Assembly (NCBI GenBank): GCA_002205965.3
Contig: NADL03000646.1
Location: forward strand, 532,607 to 596,606
DNA length: 64,000 bases
Source: Kappaphycus alvarezii
Lineage: Eukaryota > Rhodophyta > Florideophyceae > Gigartinales > Solieriaceae
Reading direction: 5' to 3'
Positions 19,410 to 30,885 of this stretch are shown here, piece after piece (within the stretch, counting starts at the first letter, position 1; the number at the start of each line of letters is the position of its first letter). The notes below the pieces were generated by a model that was not told the DNA's origin, did not search any database, and worked only from the letters and a program-made list of their open reading frames with translations. Made by a program: the position numbers and the translations under genes.

Positions 19410-22400
19410 TCTGCGCCTTGTCACGGGGTGAGTGAGGTGCGGTAGAATGAATAGAGGCTCAGCATTAGAATTCCATGCGTGTCCAAACCAGGGACATTGC
19501 AATGCTGAGTCTCGACTTCCATTCCACCGAACTCAACGCACCTCGGGGACAAGTACGAGACATGAGCCATAACACAGACGTCCCCAAAACGGGTGGGATA
19601 AAGTGTGGGATGTTTGAGAAGAGCATGTGGAAGGTTTCAGGCGGCATGGTGGGAGGGGGGCGAGGGTGGTGGGAGCAGCGATGCAACACGGGGGGATGCG
19701 ACGTGAAGGGGCACATTCGTTGAAAAAGCACTTGGGTGGGTACGAGGGATACAGGGAGTTTGGAGGGTTGTGAAGTGGGTGAAAGATGATTGGAACGCGA
19801 AGGGGTGCGGGGTATGATAGGGTGGCTTGATGAGAACGTGGCAAGAAAAAGGAATTCGGAAGGGGGCGCGCGGAATTAATCGGCACGGAGGTGGGTTTAA
19901 GGAGCGGAACAGGTTAGAATTTACTGGGACATGTTACCTGGTCTTGAAGGGGCAGGTTGAGGTAGGGGGTACGAATAGGGGCTGAAAATTAGAGATTCGT
20001 GGCGGGAAGGCAGTACAATGGGGCATGGAGAGGAGTTGAATTAGAATAGATTCATCCAGGGAAGAAAGATTGAGACATACCGCGTGTCCTCCGGGGCATT
20101 GGGCGCCGCGCGACACACACTCACGCATCCTTTCCTCCGATCACCCTGTTGACGAGTCACGGCAGTTTGGGGAGCGTAGTGGAGGATTCTCGGTGAAGGG
20201 CGATGGAGTGCACGAAGCAAGCAATTTGATTGTACGTACAGGTACGGAATGATATGGAACATCCGTATTGTTTGTAGAAATTCTACCCTTTTCTTGAGTG
20301 GATACTCACACGCTCCATAGATTAAATAGACGTTTGGACTGCAGCAATGATGCAAAGACGTATGATGTTCCTTATGTCAAAGCGAGCAAAATTTGTTGTC
20401 CCGCGGGTGATCTTGCTAGTCTTCTCTCCTGTGCCACGATGGATCATGCTCTTGTTCTCTACGGACATAGGCCCCTGCCACGCACCTTGCTGCGAAAGGA
20501 TCGATCCTTTGGCCAATGGCGACAGTTTTTTTGTTGCAGTGGTCCACACACTACCCGGTAGCACACGTGTTGACCTGCTTTGCATTACGTTGATTTGCCT
20601 GTTTCCCGTTTCTCACATCCGGGATCAACTACCCAGCTGCTCTCTTCCGCCCATAAGATCGATTTCACGTATTGCCTCTCTGTCCTTGCTGCCCTTTTCG
20701 TACCTCAAAGCTTTGCTCAGCGCTGCATAAGTGTGCTGACCATGTAGTGGTAAATTAAACTACGATAAAAATTCATCCCTGACATACGAGCCCCGGGTAT
20801 AGCCCCCTCCAGAATGCCGCGAGGTGCTCAGCGGCCGCAGTTGCACCGTCCACTGCACTGAGTCCCCAAAATTGGAATGCCAGCGCACACCGAATGCTGA
20901 TGCATTCGATGTTTCCAGACGTTTTGCAACTCGAAAAAAGTTTTTCTGCGAAAACAGAAAAAAACTCGGAGATTCTTGGTCTACGGCCGTCGGGCCGTCG
21001 ATGCGCGACCCAACCGAGCTCACGTTGAGCGCCGACCACACGTTTTGCGGGCGTCCTGGTTGGACAGGATGGTGAAGCAGCCGAGCGCTCAACCAACCAG
21101 AATTGAAAGAGACGACGGCGTCGGCGGTTGCGATGACCGGAGTGGTTGATCGGCTGGGGACCGGTTCAAATTTTTGTATGTTTCGTTTCTTGTTTCGCGG
21201 AAGAGGTCACGGTCCGTGACCCCAAGGAATGCAACGACGCCGGAAAATACACGTTGGTGTGGATTTGCATTAGAGGACGGGAAAGCATTGAAAACGGCGT
21301 CAGATTCCCCGAAGCGGCCGATCGGCTGCGGACGGTTTCAATGTTTTGAATTTTTCTATTCGGTTTCGTGGAGGAATGCAGAGTTCTCGTTCTGGGCGGA
21401 AGAGGTCACGGTCGTCGTTTCGCCGAAAAATAGATTTATTGCTTATTGTACAGTACAGTTGAGTGTGGCGCGGTATCGAAAACGGTGGTGCAGTATCGAT
21501 AACGGCAGCAATTTCCAGACAAGCAAGCAGGGTAGAGTACAGTACCACAAGTACAATCGGGCACTGGTTTTGGCGAGGTCTTGGCGCCGCACAGCCATAT
21601 GTGTACCTAAAGAAATCGATTTGAAATTCAAAAATTTTGATCCCCTGACATCGACCGGCCGTTCCAGTGGTTGATTTGTGGACGGTTACAGTCGCTGGAG
21701 GGCATTGGACCTGGTCGTTCCAAATGTTTATTGGTGGACAATTCCAGTCGCTGGAGGCCAGTGGAATGCGGTGGACTGGGCACCAGTGCAACGGCGGCAT
21801 GTGCGTAGACTGGGTATTAGTGCAGATGTAGTCGTTGACGGGTGGAAGGCTGCGGATTGTACGCATGCGAAATTGCGCGTTGTATGAAACTGAGAGGTGG
21901 ACAAGGATATCAAAGTGTCATCGGGGGCCTATGAGTGGTCCAACGTGGCGGTGTCTGCCTCGGATCTCTGTCGGGGCTACTGCACGAGATTGGGCGGTTA
22001 CGAAATACCACGATACGAGGGCAACCAGGTGGGCCAATCGGCCACGTCGGCGTATGGCGCATTCAAGAAAAAAAATTGGAAAAATCAAACCGGACTGAAC
22101 ATTATCAGCTCTTTCCAGATCTCGTGCAACTGTACTGTACATAAATTAAAAAAGAAAAATAGCTATTAAAAAAAAGGAAAACAAGTTGAAAATATATTTA
22201 TTTTTCACTGTCAAATGTCTCAGGACAAACATGCCTCTCCAGGTGCTCCAAAATGATTCCTTTTGGCCTCAACCTGTCACGCTCTACCGTCTATCCGCCG
22301 TTCCTCGCGCCCTCGTCTACCTCACCGCCCGAAAACCTCCCGAAAATCGGCTGTATTGCAGAGCCCTACTCCGTAACACCATCACAATCGCCCCTCCGCA

Positions 22401-22821
22401 CCCAACATGAGCCGAACACACGACCGCCAACAGCCATCATCCAAACTCTTTATCAACCCTCCCCACCCCACTTCTCCCCACCCCGCCGACCCCCCTCCTC
22501 AACTATACACAACCATCAAACACTCTCAAACCTTCACTCTCACCCTTGTTCACCCACAGCCGTTGCCTTTACCTTAACCTCTACCCTATCCTTTCACTCA
22601 ACCTTACCCCTCCGACACCACCTCTCTCTTCTCTATCTCTCCCTCTCCACTTCCCACCCTACCACAACACAAAGGAGAACCTTTCTCTTTCATCCTTCGC
22701 ACACTTGCTCAACGGTGCATCTTTATCAAATCAAACGTTCGTCTTCTTCTGGCGTCCTATTCACCTCTTTCTCAACCCATTTTCCTACCCTATCTCCGCA
22801 GATCTAACATTCACACTAAGA
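19410..22821 (+). other. Repeat X body, no recognised gene
   Basis: The sequence is shared with copy B and in part with arm C and X1. Open frames of 60-190 codons occur on both strands but differ between copies and show no domain. Notable elements are GTACAGTACAG palindromes near 21,450 and 22,130. About 400 bp of strongly C/T-rich sequence (22,390-22,800) lead into the ORF at 22,822. Confidence 0.55.
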
Positions 22822-23751
22822 ATGCATCCGACAAAGTGTGAGGTGCAGCCGACCCCGACTGCCGATTCTTCGTCGATGCCTACTTTTCCAATCCGCGGTA
22901 CACCGGCTCCTGCTGACTCTGCTCCGCAGCCGCCTCTGGTAGGTCCGTCTACTGTTGACACACCAGCAGGAATCCAGGAAATCCAGCCCGTTGTTTCTCC
23001 CGCCAACACCGCCTCAGCCTCTGCTGCTTTGCCGCTTCAGCGCAAATCCAAGGATCTTGAAGTTCCAAGCGCCACAGAATTTGCCGATGAGTTTTGCAAT
23101 CTCCACGACCTCGTTACGGAGAGTCCCACAACTCGAACTCCGGCAGAAGAAGATTGCATCAAGCTTGCAACTAAGGCAAGAGAGGAGTACAAGCGCTTTC
23201 GAGACGATGAACTGGATCAAAAAGTACGGACCACATCTGTTGAGGATCGTGCAGCAGTCATGCTTCCATCAAACGGCTCGGCCACTTTGGACAGAAGCTT
23301 AACAGATGACCAGGAATACAAGAGGCGTTTGTTCAACAACACAAAGTCCAGCCATGCTTCAAAAGTGTACGAAATAGTCTTGCGTCGAGCCCAACTAACT
23401 CGTCTGCGAGACTTACAAAAGCCCAGAGAGGATACTCGTCTTCGTGTCCAGGTCGACAGGGCCGAGGCCGAGTTGGCCGTGTGGCGTACTCGCGCAATCG
23501 AACATGAGCACCAGGTTGAGCTCATGCGCCGTGCCGCTGCAGACACAGAGGCTCGTTTGAGACGTGCTCAAACGATCTTTTCAGCAATGCCGCGAATTGT
23601 TGACGACCTTCGCTTCTCTCCTTCATTCGTCAACCCCTCTTCTTTTGTTCAGGTCGGCGAGACAGCCTTCCTTGCCAGCCAGGCACAAGCGTCACAGAAC
23701 GAAAGCAACTATGGATTGTCTGGCAGCTCATCAGGCGCCAAGAAATGTTGA
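22822..23751 (+). CDS. X-encoded coiled-coil protein, unknown function (309 aa)
   Basis: The start is the ATG of MHPTKCEVQ, right after a C/T-rich leader ending CTCCGCAG. Residues 1-90 are Pro/Ser/Thr-rich and probably disordered. Residues 95-160 are mixed and charged (EFADEFCNLHDLV, EEYKRFRDDELD). Residues 170-260 form a heptad-like coiled coil rich in Arg/Glu/Ala (VYEIVLRRAQLTRLRDLQ, RAEAELAVWRTRAIEHE). The C-terminus is Ser/Gly-rich. Copy B has the same ORF broken by one missing base. I do not recognise a family. An ORF1/Gag-like nucleic-acid-binding coiled coil is one possibility, a captured host gene another. Confidence 0.6.
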   Translation: MHPTKCEVQPTPTADSSSMPTFPIRGTPAPADSAPQPPLVGPSTVDTPAGIQEIQPVVSPANTASASAALPLQRKSKDLEVPSATEFADEFCNLHDLVTESPTTRTPAEEDCIKLATKAREEYKRFRDDELDQKVRTTSVEDRAAVMLPSNGSATLDRSLTDDQEYKRRLFNNTKSSHASKVYEIVLRRAQLTRLRDLQKPREDTRLRVQVDRAEAELAVWRTRAIEHEHQVELMRRAAADTEARLRRAQTIFSAMPRIVDDLRFSPSFVNPSSFVQVGETAFLASQAQASQNESNYGLSGSSSGAKKC

Positions 23752-24053
23752 CGTTTTCATCATCGATGCCGCTATCTGAGGTTGACAATGCAGAGGGAAA
23801 CAGATTCACGTCCGGACTGACGTGCACTCCAAGTCCAGACACTGAAGATTGGCACTTGGCTCGAAATGAACCCGGTCGGCTCATCGGCATTAATTTGCTT
23901 GGGTCCCAGACAAACAACCTGCTGGGATCACAGTCGAACTTTCTCGGGTCGCAAACCAAAGACCTGCCGTCGTTGAGGACAAATCTTGGGGCGGATGACG
24001 CGGTGGAGGGCATTTTCAGCACCTCGCAAGGCCAGCGCTGGGTACAAAATTAG
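23745..24053 (+). CDS. Overlapping small ORF downstream of the coiled-coil ORF (102 aa)
   Basis: Its ATG overlaps the stop of the preceding ORF by seven bases (ATGTTGA), an arrangement suited to reinitiation or frameshifting. Residues about 50-72 hold three imperfect repeats of LLGSQ(T/S)N. It ends SQGQRWVQN. Copy B (47,613-47,921) keeps the frame open with few changes, including FLGSQ to LLGSQ. No domain is recognised. Because the two copies are recent duplicates, an open frame does not prove selection. Confidence 0.45.
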   Translation: MLTFSSSMPLSEVDNAEGNRFTSGLTCTPSPDTEDWHLARNEPGRLIGINLLGSQTNNLLGSQSNFLGSQTKDLPSLRTNLGADDAVEGIFSTSQGQRWVQN

Positions 24054-26223
24054 AACGGGAAAGTGTCCTCGATGCGGTGACAAGGTGCCAAAATCACACT
24101 AACCCGCCGAAGTATTCTCAAGTGAAAGACCCTCGTTCGCCATGGATAACAGACCCGATGTGACTGAGTAAGGTTGGTTGCTCGGGCTGTCTCAGAAGCG
24201 AAGGGAGGACCTCGAACCTCAAGACAATCGGAGTCTCACACTCTTTTTTCTTTTGGAACTTTGACCGCGGCTATTTGTGCCCCGTAGCCTCAGCATTCGA
24301 ATCATCCTTTGTCAACTCTTCTCAACCTTGTAGTAACCGTTTCGGGTTGTACCGATTCCCTGTTTGTGACATCGATTAGCGTAGCGGCGGAACAGCACTT
24401 TGTGTATACCAATTGACTCCATATTGTTCAACCTTGACCACGTGGTCAAATGACTCTCCATTGGCGATCTCAGATCCTGACCGGTAAAAACTTTTTTGAC
24501 TTTTGAGTCGGTTGCGATCACCAAGGATCTGTAGACAGGGATAGCTACATTGTACCGTTGACAGCGACTCTGCAGACTGAGAAAACCAAAGTTGATTGAC
24601 TGCTATTCTTTTCGCAAGTGGCGGACATTTGTTCTCCTCCCAGGTGCCAACCTATTCCTATAAGAACGAATCCAAAACATACCAAGGCACCTTGCCTTCC
24701 CTCCCCCCAATACTAGGAATTACTGTCTCCCCACCTCATCCAGGAGCAGTTCATCATGATGCAACATTTCCTCAAGGGCGATACCACCACTCAAGCCCAA
24801 GCCCAAGCCCAAGCCCAAGCCCAAACGTAAAGGGGTGCGATGCACGTCATGATCATCGTTCACTAGCTCTACCTTTCCTACACTAGAATCACGACTCAAC
24901 AAACTAGTCCAATGTTTCTCCTCCTCCTCCTGCTCCCTCAGGCACACCTTAGTTTCCCTCTCCCGACAAATATTGGCAATGTCAAGATGGTCAAACAAAG
25001 CAGGTGGCTCACACATAGGGCCAAGGTCCTGCGGGACAATATGCGGGGTTTCAATGTTGCCAAAGTTGTCGACCGGGGGCGGGCGTGGCTTGAATGATTT
25101 GGCCTTGGTTGCGGACTTGAATCGAGTGGGGATGGAGTTTGTTGAGGAGGGGTGACTGGAGTTTGTCTTGTTGGTGATGTCACCCAGGGCCGGGCGACGA
25201 CGGAACGTGTGGATTGGGGTTTGGGGTGGGGTTTGATTTGGGGAGGTTGGTGTGTGGGGTGAGGGGGGTTGGTGATGGGGTGGGGTGGAATGTTTTCGGA
25301 GTTTGTGATGGGGGACGGGGCATGTTGGGGGATTGTGGGGGTGTTGGGGGAGCGGTATTGGGAGTGGTGGCTGGGTGTGAATAGTGGTTAGAGGGAGGGA
25401 GAGGGTGGAGGGTGAAACGGGGGGCAGATGTGGGGTTTAGGTACGATGGTCGCACCCGCACCCGCACCTGCACCCGCACCCTGTGGGCGGGTTGTTAAAG
25501 GGTTTGTGTCAGGAATGGGAGAGTTAGAGCGAAACGGTCGAAATGATAACTGGAGAGGTGGCGTGGTGAACCAAAACGACAGCGGTTTATATGCAGATTG
25601 GTCTTTAACGGATCGATTTGAAATGGGGATTTTTTGTTTTTTTTTGTAGGGGTTTTGCGGGAATGGGAGAGGAAATGTGGCAGAAAGGCATTGTTTGGGG
25701 TTGTTTTACGGGAATTGGGTGGTGGGTGGGTCTGGTTTTATGGTTGGTTGTTACTTTTTTGATTATTTTTTTGGAAGGTTGAGGTGTGGCAGGCTTGTAG
25801 GGTCTGAAGGGCCTGTGAGGTTTTTTTGAATGCAGTAAACGTGCGGAAGTGGATTGCGTGGAAGACGGTTGTTGTTTGTTGGTGTTGCAGAATGGGTTTT
25901 TCTAGATTTGCTGAAATTTTCTTTGCTTTACGTGCTCCGACAGTGCTGTACTGTACTGTACAGTCTAGTACAGAATTACAAGTAATTGAAATTGTACCAC
26001 TCCACCGATCAAGTCTCGTACATGTGTCCGACTATCCAATACTATACATTCCCTCCATCGTCCCCGTTTTTTCAAACCCGATCAAGTCAATCATTCCGCA
26101 ACAACCGACACCCAACAAGCCCACCATACCCATTATGCCCATCAGGCCCATCACACCCAACCGCACCGCACCGCACCTCTCCACACCACCTGCACCCAGC
26201 ATTCCAGACCCCTTTGCCTTCCA
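24054..26223. other. Low-complexity and non-coding part of copy A
   Basis: There is no recognisable gene. It contains a CCCAAG hexamer array (about 24,793-24,828), a strongly purine/G-rich stretch on plus (25,190-25,440), a GCACCC hexamer array (about 25,455-25,483), and a TGTACTGTACTGTACAG palindrome near 25,945. Pro/Thr-rich minus-strand frames over the G-rich stretch are compositional. 25,566-26,110 reappears inverted in arm C. Confidence 0.6.
24793..24828. repeat. CCCAAG microsatellite
   Basis: About five to six tandem hexamers; copy B (48,660-48,690) has a slightly shorter array. Confidence 0.85.
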
Positions 26224-26455
26224 CTTGCACCCAGGACGGCTCCACGGCACTGCACTCCCCTCCAGGCACGCCGCAGCAGCTGTCATGTCCAATGCGGCCT
26301 GCTTGATGGGTGGCCTGAAGGTAGCATTCTAGGGAGCGTAGTTCCGTCCCTATTACTGTGTCGGTATACCCTTTTTGAGTCGATTGCGGTTGTCTGGAAA
26401 ACCATGGGATAGATCGCATATACCTTCCAAGAGTAAAACACCCAAACCTTTCCCC
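26224..26455 (+). pseudogene. LINE family 3 C-terminal end and tail B
   Basis: The last codons read SRHAAAAVMSNAACLMGGLKVAF, stop, closely matching the C-terminus at 28,780-28,833. Tail B follows (TTACTGTGTCGGTATACCC to CCCAAACCTTTCCCC). This is the best link between the LINE 3 protein and tail B. It also occurs in copy B at 50,875-51,096. Confidence 0.8.
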
Positions 26456-27690
26456 TCCCGTCCATAGCACGCAAGTGAAAGACGCCGCACCAGTGCCAGT
26501 GCCAGATTTACCCCCACCCCAGCACTCCGTCCGGCGATGTCCTTCAAGCCCCCGTCCCCACCGCCCAACCTTTACCGCCGACGCAGCCCTCTGAAACCCT
26601 CGCACAGCCCCTGCCAACCCTGGAACAAATATTCACGACGCACATGCCAGTCATGGCACACATTCCCACCAAGTTCCGTGATTGTCTGGCATAGACCTGT
26701 TTGACCGCCATGCAGGACGCCGCGCGCGCCTGTCACTGCGGCAGCCTGTCTGCAACTGCCGCCGTCACCAAGCTGTTCTTGTTTCCGGCCGTCATGTTGC
26801 CTAACATCCTACACAGAGCATGGCACTGAAGAACGACGACACCACTCTATCGCTGATATAATGAGAGAAAGGATCGAGCTTTGGAACGCAGGGCAGTTTC
26901 AGACGTTGTGGGGACAGGCAGTGAAACCCAGCACCCGCCCCACGCACGCTCCATCACCCACTGAGCAGAAAATGCTGAATGTGCGCCGGGCCACCAAGCT
27001 GGCCAAGGAAGGGGCATAAAGAAAAGCGGCACACGCCTTAAGCTCCGTAGGGGTCCTTCCTCCAACGCCTGACGTCGTTCAGGCACTCCTCAACAAACAC
27101 CCCCAACAGTCAGAGACCGTCCCCAATGGAACAGGGGAACATATTTCATGTGCTAATGCGGCCTCATTTCGGGACATCAGTGAGGAGGAGGCTATTGGAG
27201 CCGTCAGGGTTTCAAACCGAGATCTTCTGGGGGAGAGTCCGGTCTTAGGCCAAAACATATCGCGGAACTGCTCAGGTCTCCGCCTCAATCGGGCCCGTCA
27301 GGTTTCCTACAAGCGCTTACGAGTGTCGTTAACATTCTGCCTTCGGAAGTTCCCCAGCTGCTCTCTCCCCTTGGATATCTGGTGCGCCCCTCACCCCGTT
27401 GGCCAAGAAGGACGGGACTCCCCGACCCCTCGTGTTGATGAAACGCTTCGTAGATTGATCGGCAGCTGCTTGACGATTTACCCCTATCATTTGGTACTCT
27501 TGTGGAAATCCTCTGCCTCACTGTCTCCGGGAAGTTCCTCAATCTTCTTATCCGAAATTTTCTTGAGCTTGCATACAAAAAAGCCGTCTACATTATGGAC
27601 GTGGGGATAAATGCGACGAGATTTGTCCAAAGACCGATGGAATCTATGCTGCCTCATTTGGGTAATCCAGCCACCCCAAATGGAAAAAGA
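26456..27690 (+). pseudogene. LINE family 3 region upstream of and entering the RT
   Basis: In shifting frames it gives HIPTKFRDCLA, ATKLAKEGA, ALSSVGVLPPTPDVVQALLN, SNRDLLGESPVL and then a degraded RT start. In copy B that start still reads RPLVVDETLRRL, the conserved opening of these RTs. The ALSS...PPTPDV block is typical of the segment before RT in such LINE polyproteins. Many stops and shifts are present, and the RT core with catalytic Asp residues is missing. Confidence 0.7.
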
Positions 27691-27699
27691 AAAAAAATC

Positions 27700-28000
27700 A
27701 AGTGATAGGGGAAAATCGTCAGGAGAAGAGGTACTCAGAACCAACTACCCCAAGAAGGAGCTGTTGCAAGCGACAAAAGTGCTACCGTGGTATAGTTGAA
27801 CGAACAAAAAGGAATGGATAAGGAAGAGAGTTGAGAGGGCTACAAACAGGTATAAAAGTTGCAGGACTAGCACTGATGCTCTGTGACCAGCGTGGGAAAA
27901 ATTTTCTTGGTTTTAAAGTTGACTCTCAACTTCCTACTATTCGGGACTCGACTTCAAGTTGTCTGCCAGCTTGCTTTATGCTTTTTGTGCGACTTAATTT
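27700..28000 (-). repeat. Fragment of element E (1.4-kb TG...CA element)
   Basis: The reverse complement matches the right end of element E at 58,960-59,225, ending CCCCTATCA. Homology is lost at about 28,000. Copy B has a shorter version at about 52,300-52,440. Confidence 0.65.
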
Positions 28001-28222
28001 GTTGAGCGCCCCACTCGGGTATGCTGGCTCACAAATACTCCTACAATTTCATGCAAACAGCCCCTTACATAGGGTTTTCAACCCTCACAATTGTAGTAGT
28101 ACCTATACAATACCTATGGGCCATACGTATCTGCACCGCTACACTACGGTGCAAAGCATCCCTCTAAAAATAATTGAAAATCGAATTGGAACCACAGTGA
28201 CAGCGCAGCCAGTGCAGCATGC

Positions 28223-28310
28223 AGCTCATCCAGAGCAGCATGCCAGCTCATCCAGCGCAGCATGCCAGCGCATCCAGCGCAGCATGCCAACTCATCCAGC
28301 GCAGCATGCC
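28223..28310. repeat. 22-bp minisatellite, four units
   Basis: The unit is AGCTCATCCAGCGCAGCATGCC with minor variants. Copy B has two units at 52,695-52,738. Confidence 0.9.
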
Positions 28311-28319
28311 AAATAATAT

Positions 28320-28833
28320 CTAGAGTTACATTATACAGTGGTTACCGCACCCGACGACACGACCGTCAAGTCGTCCTCCTCCCAATAGACCTGCAGAAGG
28401 CAGCCCGTCATCCGTACATCGAGCGGCGACAGGGGCTTCACCGTACAAAGCCGGATATCCAGACAATGGGTAGCAACGAAGGAAGGGACTTTTTTGAAGC
28501 CACGTTCGTCAATCCTCTTGCGCCCTCCAGTAGGAGAGTTCGTACTTTCAACCAACTCACCTCCCTCAACGCAGCCATCTCCGCCAAACAAAGAACGTAT
28601 GAACCATTGCTCGCGACGGCTACTAGAGGAAGGCTTGTGCCTATCCCAATATCCACCCTTTGAGGCTGGCACCCAGACGCGTACGCGGTGCTAACCGATG
28701 TCGCGCGGAACGTGGCCATTCGAGCAATGGAGACCTATGGGATGGTTAGAGCGGTGCTTACCCAAAGGCACGCTGCCGCGGCCGTCATGTCCAACGCGGC
28801 ATGCCTGCTCGCTGGCGTTGAACCGGCCCTGTG
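28320..28833 (+). pseudogene. LINE family 3 C-terminal nuclease-like module
   Basis: The frame gives RTRRHDRQVVLL, ARHPYIERR, KPDIQTMG, GRDFFEATFVNPLAPSS and RLVPIPISTL, stop; then in the same register GWHPDAYAVLTDVARNVAIRAM and RHAAAAVMSNAACLLAG. It parallels LINE family 4 at 40,470-40,949 segment by segment. The zinc knuckle lies upstream of the break and is missing. It is 5'-truncated and carries an in-frame stop after STL. Confidence 0.8.
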
Positions 28834-28955
28834 AGGAAGGTCATTTACTGTAGTGTTACTAATCAGCGACGACTTATCCCGCATAACGCATTAGCGGCGT
28901 GGATATAACCGACCACATCTTCCATGCATTAAAATAACCCAAAAACCCCCACTTG
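28834..28955 (+). repeat. LINE tail C
   Basis: It follows the stop of the LINE 3-like C-terminus. About 90 bp (ATCAGCGACGACTTATCCC to TTAAAATAACCC) recur alone at 53,312-53,395. Confidence 0.7.
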
Positions 28956-28959
28956 AAAT

Positions 28960-29605
28960 CATATAAATATATCATGGAATTTGTGCAGCTCTCAGCCAAT
29001 CTTCGATCCTCCGCATGCATGCTTGCAATTTCATGAGCCCAGCTGCACCCACCCTCAATTCCTGGCACTGCCAGCTCCAAGCAACTCCTTTTGCTCATAT
29101 TTCGTACATCGCACTCCTTCACAGTTCTATCTGCAGTATCACAGGAAAACAATTCTGTCTGTTTCACCTAGGCAAGACTGGACACGCTTTCCCAGCTATT
29201 CGCCAGATTTCTCTTACGCTTCCTCGAAGGCCCTTCATCTAATCCTTTTTGGACGGTATGTGCATTATTGATTGACAGAGCAGGCTTTTGGAACGGCTGG
29301 GTCTTACTGCCGCCAGGGGTATACACCATCGGCAATCTGAGGTCAAAAAACAAATGGACCCATCTCTTGATGCAGTCGCCAACATGAAATCATTTCCCGG
29401 TTGAGAGCGAATAGATTTTATGCTTCCCTTCGCTACTTTGACACTTGAGATGGGGTACATAGAGGCGGTATCAAAAATACCCACTGTCCCATCACCGACG
29501 CTGTGGCGACCTGAGTATCATTCCTTAGGAATATTCCACCGAAAATGGCTTTGCTGTGCCCAGAACCTTGCAATTGGGAAGCAGCTAGGAGGTCCTCCGT
29601 TCATC
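28960..29605 (-). pseudogene. WD40-repeat protein, CDT2/DTL-like, truncated and disabled
   Basis: On minus one reads SGHSKAIFGGIFLRNDTQVA, then in a second frame GDGTVGIFD, SIKSIRSQPGNDFMLATASR and DGSICF, then FFDLRLPMVYTPGG, then a basic insert ending PSRKRKRNLANSW, then SVSSLA, stop, and DTADRTVKECDVRNMSKRSC. The long basic insert between blades, following a DLR motif and an AH segment, is characteristic of CDT2, the CRL4 substrate receptor that controls replication licensing. The CDT2 name is from recall of family layout; the WD40 fold is clear. One frameshift, one stop, and abrupt truncation beside tail C make it a pseudogene. Confidence 0.65.
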
Positions 29606-30885
29606 TGGTCCCGAAGACTGCGTGTTGGTTCTAGCACAGTAGCACGCCGTCTTGGTCGGTAACAGGTGGGGCGTGCTCGGACTTGAGGGGACTGGAAAAA
29701 GCTAGAGAGAAAGGTCGAGAGAAAAAATAGGCGCCCGTAGAGCTTACATTCCGTACGAAATATTCATCTTCCTATGTTGTGCTTGAACCTGCAAGAAGAA
29801 AAGAAAGGCTTGGAACTGTATCAGCGGCCATGGTTTCTGTATGCTGTTGTGAAACCGAATATCCTGCCACAACACGTGATGCGCAGCACACAACCATCCT
29901 CCACGCGGCCCTTTTGCAGCAGGGAGGTTTGGTGCTTATTTTTCCCGCAAAAATTATGTAACAGTGTAAATAAAATAGTTTTTAGAGAAAAAATTAAACT
30001 TTCTCGAGGTCCTAGACAGAAGAACAGAATCAAACAGAGAACTTTGAGTTGCCTACCGAGTGATTTCATAAGACTATCTCTCACGTTTCAGTACCCTCTT
30101 TCACATGCCGGTCGATATTAACGTTCACCTTTAGGGTATATTCAGGCTTCCTTTCTTTCCGCCCAGAGATCATTACTTTGAAACATTTGCAAGTACAGAG
30201 GACTCCCAACCTTTCCATTACTCGCAGTAAACCACCCCTTTACCCCCTTTGAAACATAGTCCTCCAGCACTTCTTCCCTTACCGAGTCGCTTTTCTCCTC
30301 TACCGCATCCAATCTTCCCCTCACCTATCTCTGCCACTCTCGTTTTTCGTTCTCGTTCTCTCTCTCCATTCTTTGTGCTTTCCATCTCTTGATTTTGTTC
30401 TCCTTCACAAACGGAGACAATCATCCCTTTGGGATAAAAAGAGAATTCATTCAATTTCTTCAGCGCCACCACGCGAGCAACGAGAGAACCAACCGGAGGG
30501 CATCGTAACTCCTTCGTGCAGCCTGTTTCTGATCATCGCCTTTCTGCGTTACATTCCACAAAGGCTGTATCCTGTCCCAATTTCCGCCTTCTCAAATCCG
30601 GTCCATTTCCACCCCCGCTCACAGACATAAGTCTGCCTAGCAGTGCGGTCACTTCATTTCATCGCCTCCAAACTTCCAATTACCCGTCAGTCACTTTCGC
30701 TATCGTTTATCGCTACGTCGCATTTCCTCCCGCTTCTGCTGATTCTCAACGCATCTGCGTACCGGCCGTTTTTAAACGACTTTGGACTCAGATTCACCCC
30801 TTTACCTTCCATTTCTCCCACACACCCAAACCAACTCTCTCCATCTCACCTCTTTTTCACCCACTACCACTCTCAGCTTACTGTG
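29606..30885. other. No gene recognised; C/T-rich leader at the right end
   Basis: 29,606-30,130 has short frames without recognisable domains. 30,140-30,880 is strongly pyrimidine-rich on plus and leads directly to the ATG at 30,886, as at the other ORF starts in the window. Confidence 0.5.

Larger units (their letters stand above)
18362..28361 (+). repeat. Segmental duplication, copy A
   Basis: This block is repeated in direct orientation at 43,008-52,788 with only scattered substitutions and discrete indels. It includes repeat X (from 18,362), an ORF pair (22,822-24,053), C/T- and G-rich low-complexity DNA, and LINE family 3 pieces. Differences include the solo LTR at 18,783 (A only; B has a larger deletion there) and the 775-bp insert (B only). 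The long shared length and similarity indicate a recent duplication. Confidence 0.9.

Noticed and set aside
24312-24524. 70-codon minus-strand frame conserved in copies A and B
   Set aside because: It lacks an ATG at its start and the two copies are too similar for conservation to be informative.
25180-25479. Pro/Thr-rich minus-strand ORF over the G-rich tract
   Set aside because: It is the translation of a purine tract; frame and length change between copies A and B through small indels.
28203-28314. Regularly repeated units resembling a CRISPR array
   Set aside because: Units are contiguous 22-mers with no spacers, in a eukaryotic LINE context; it is a minisatellite.
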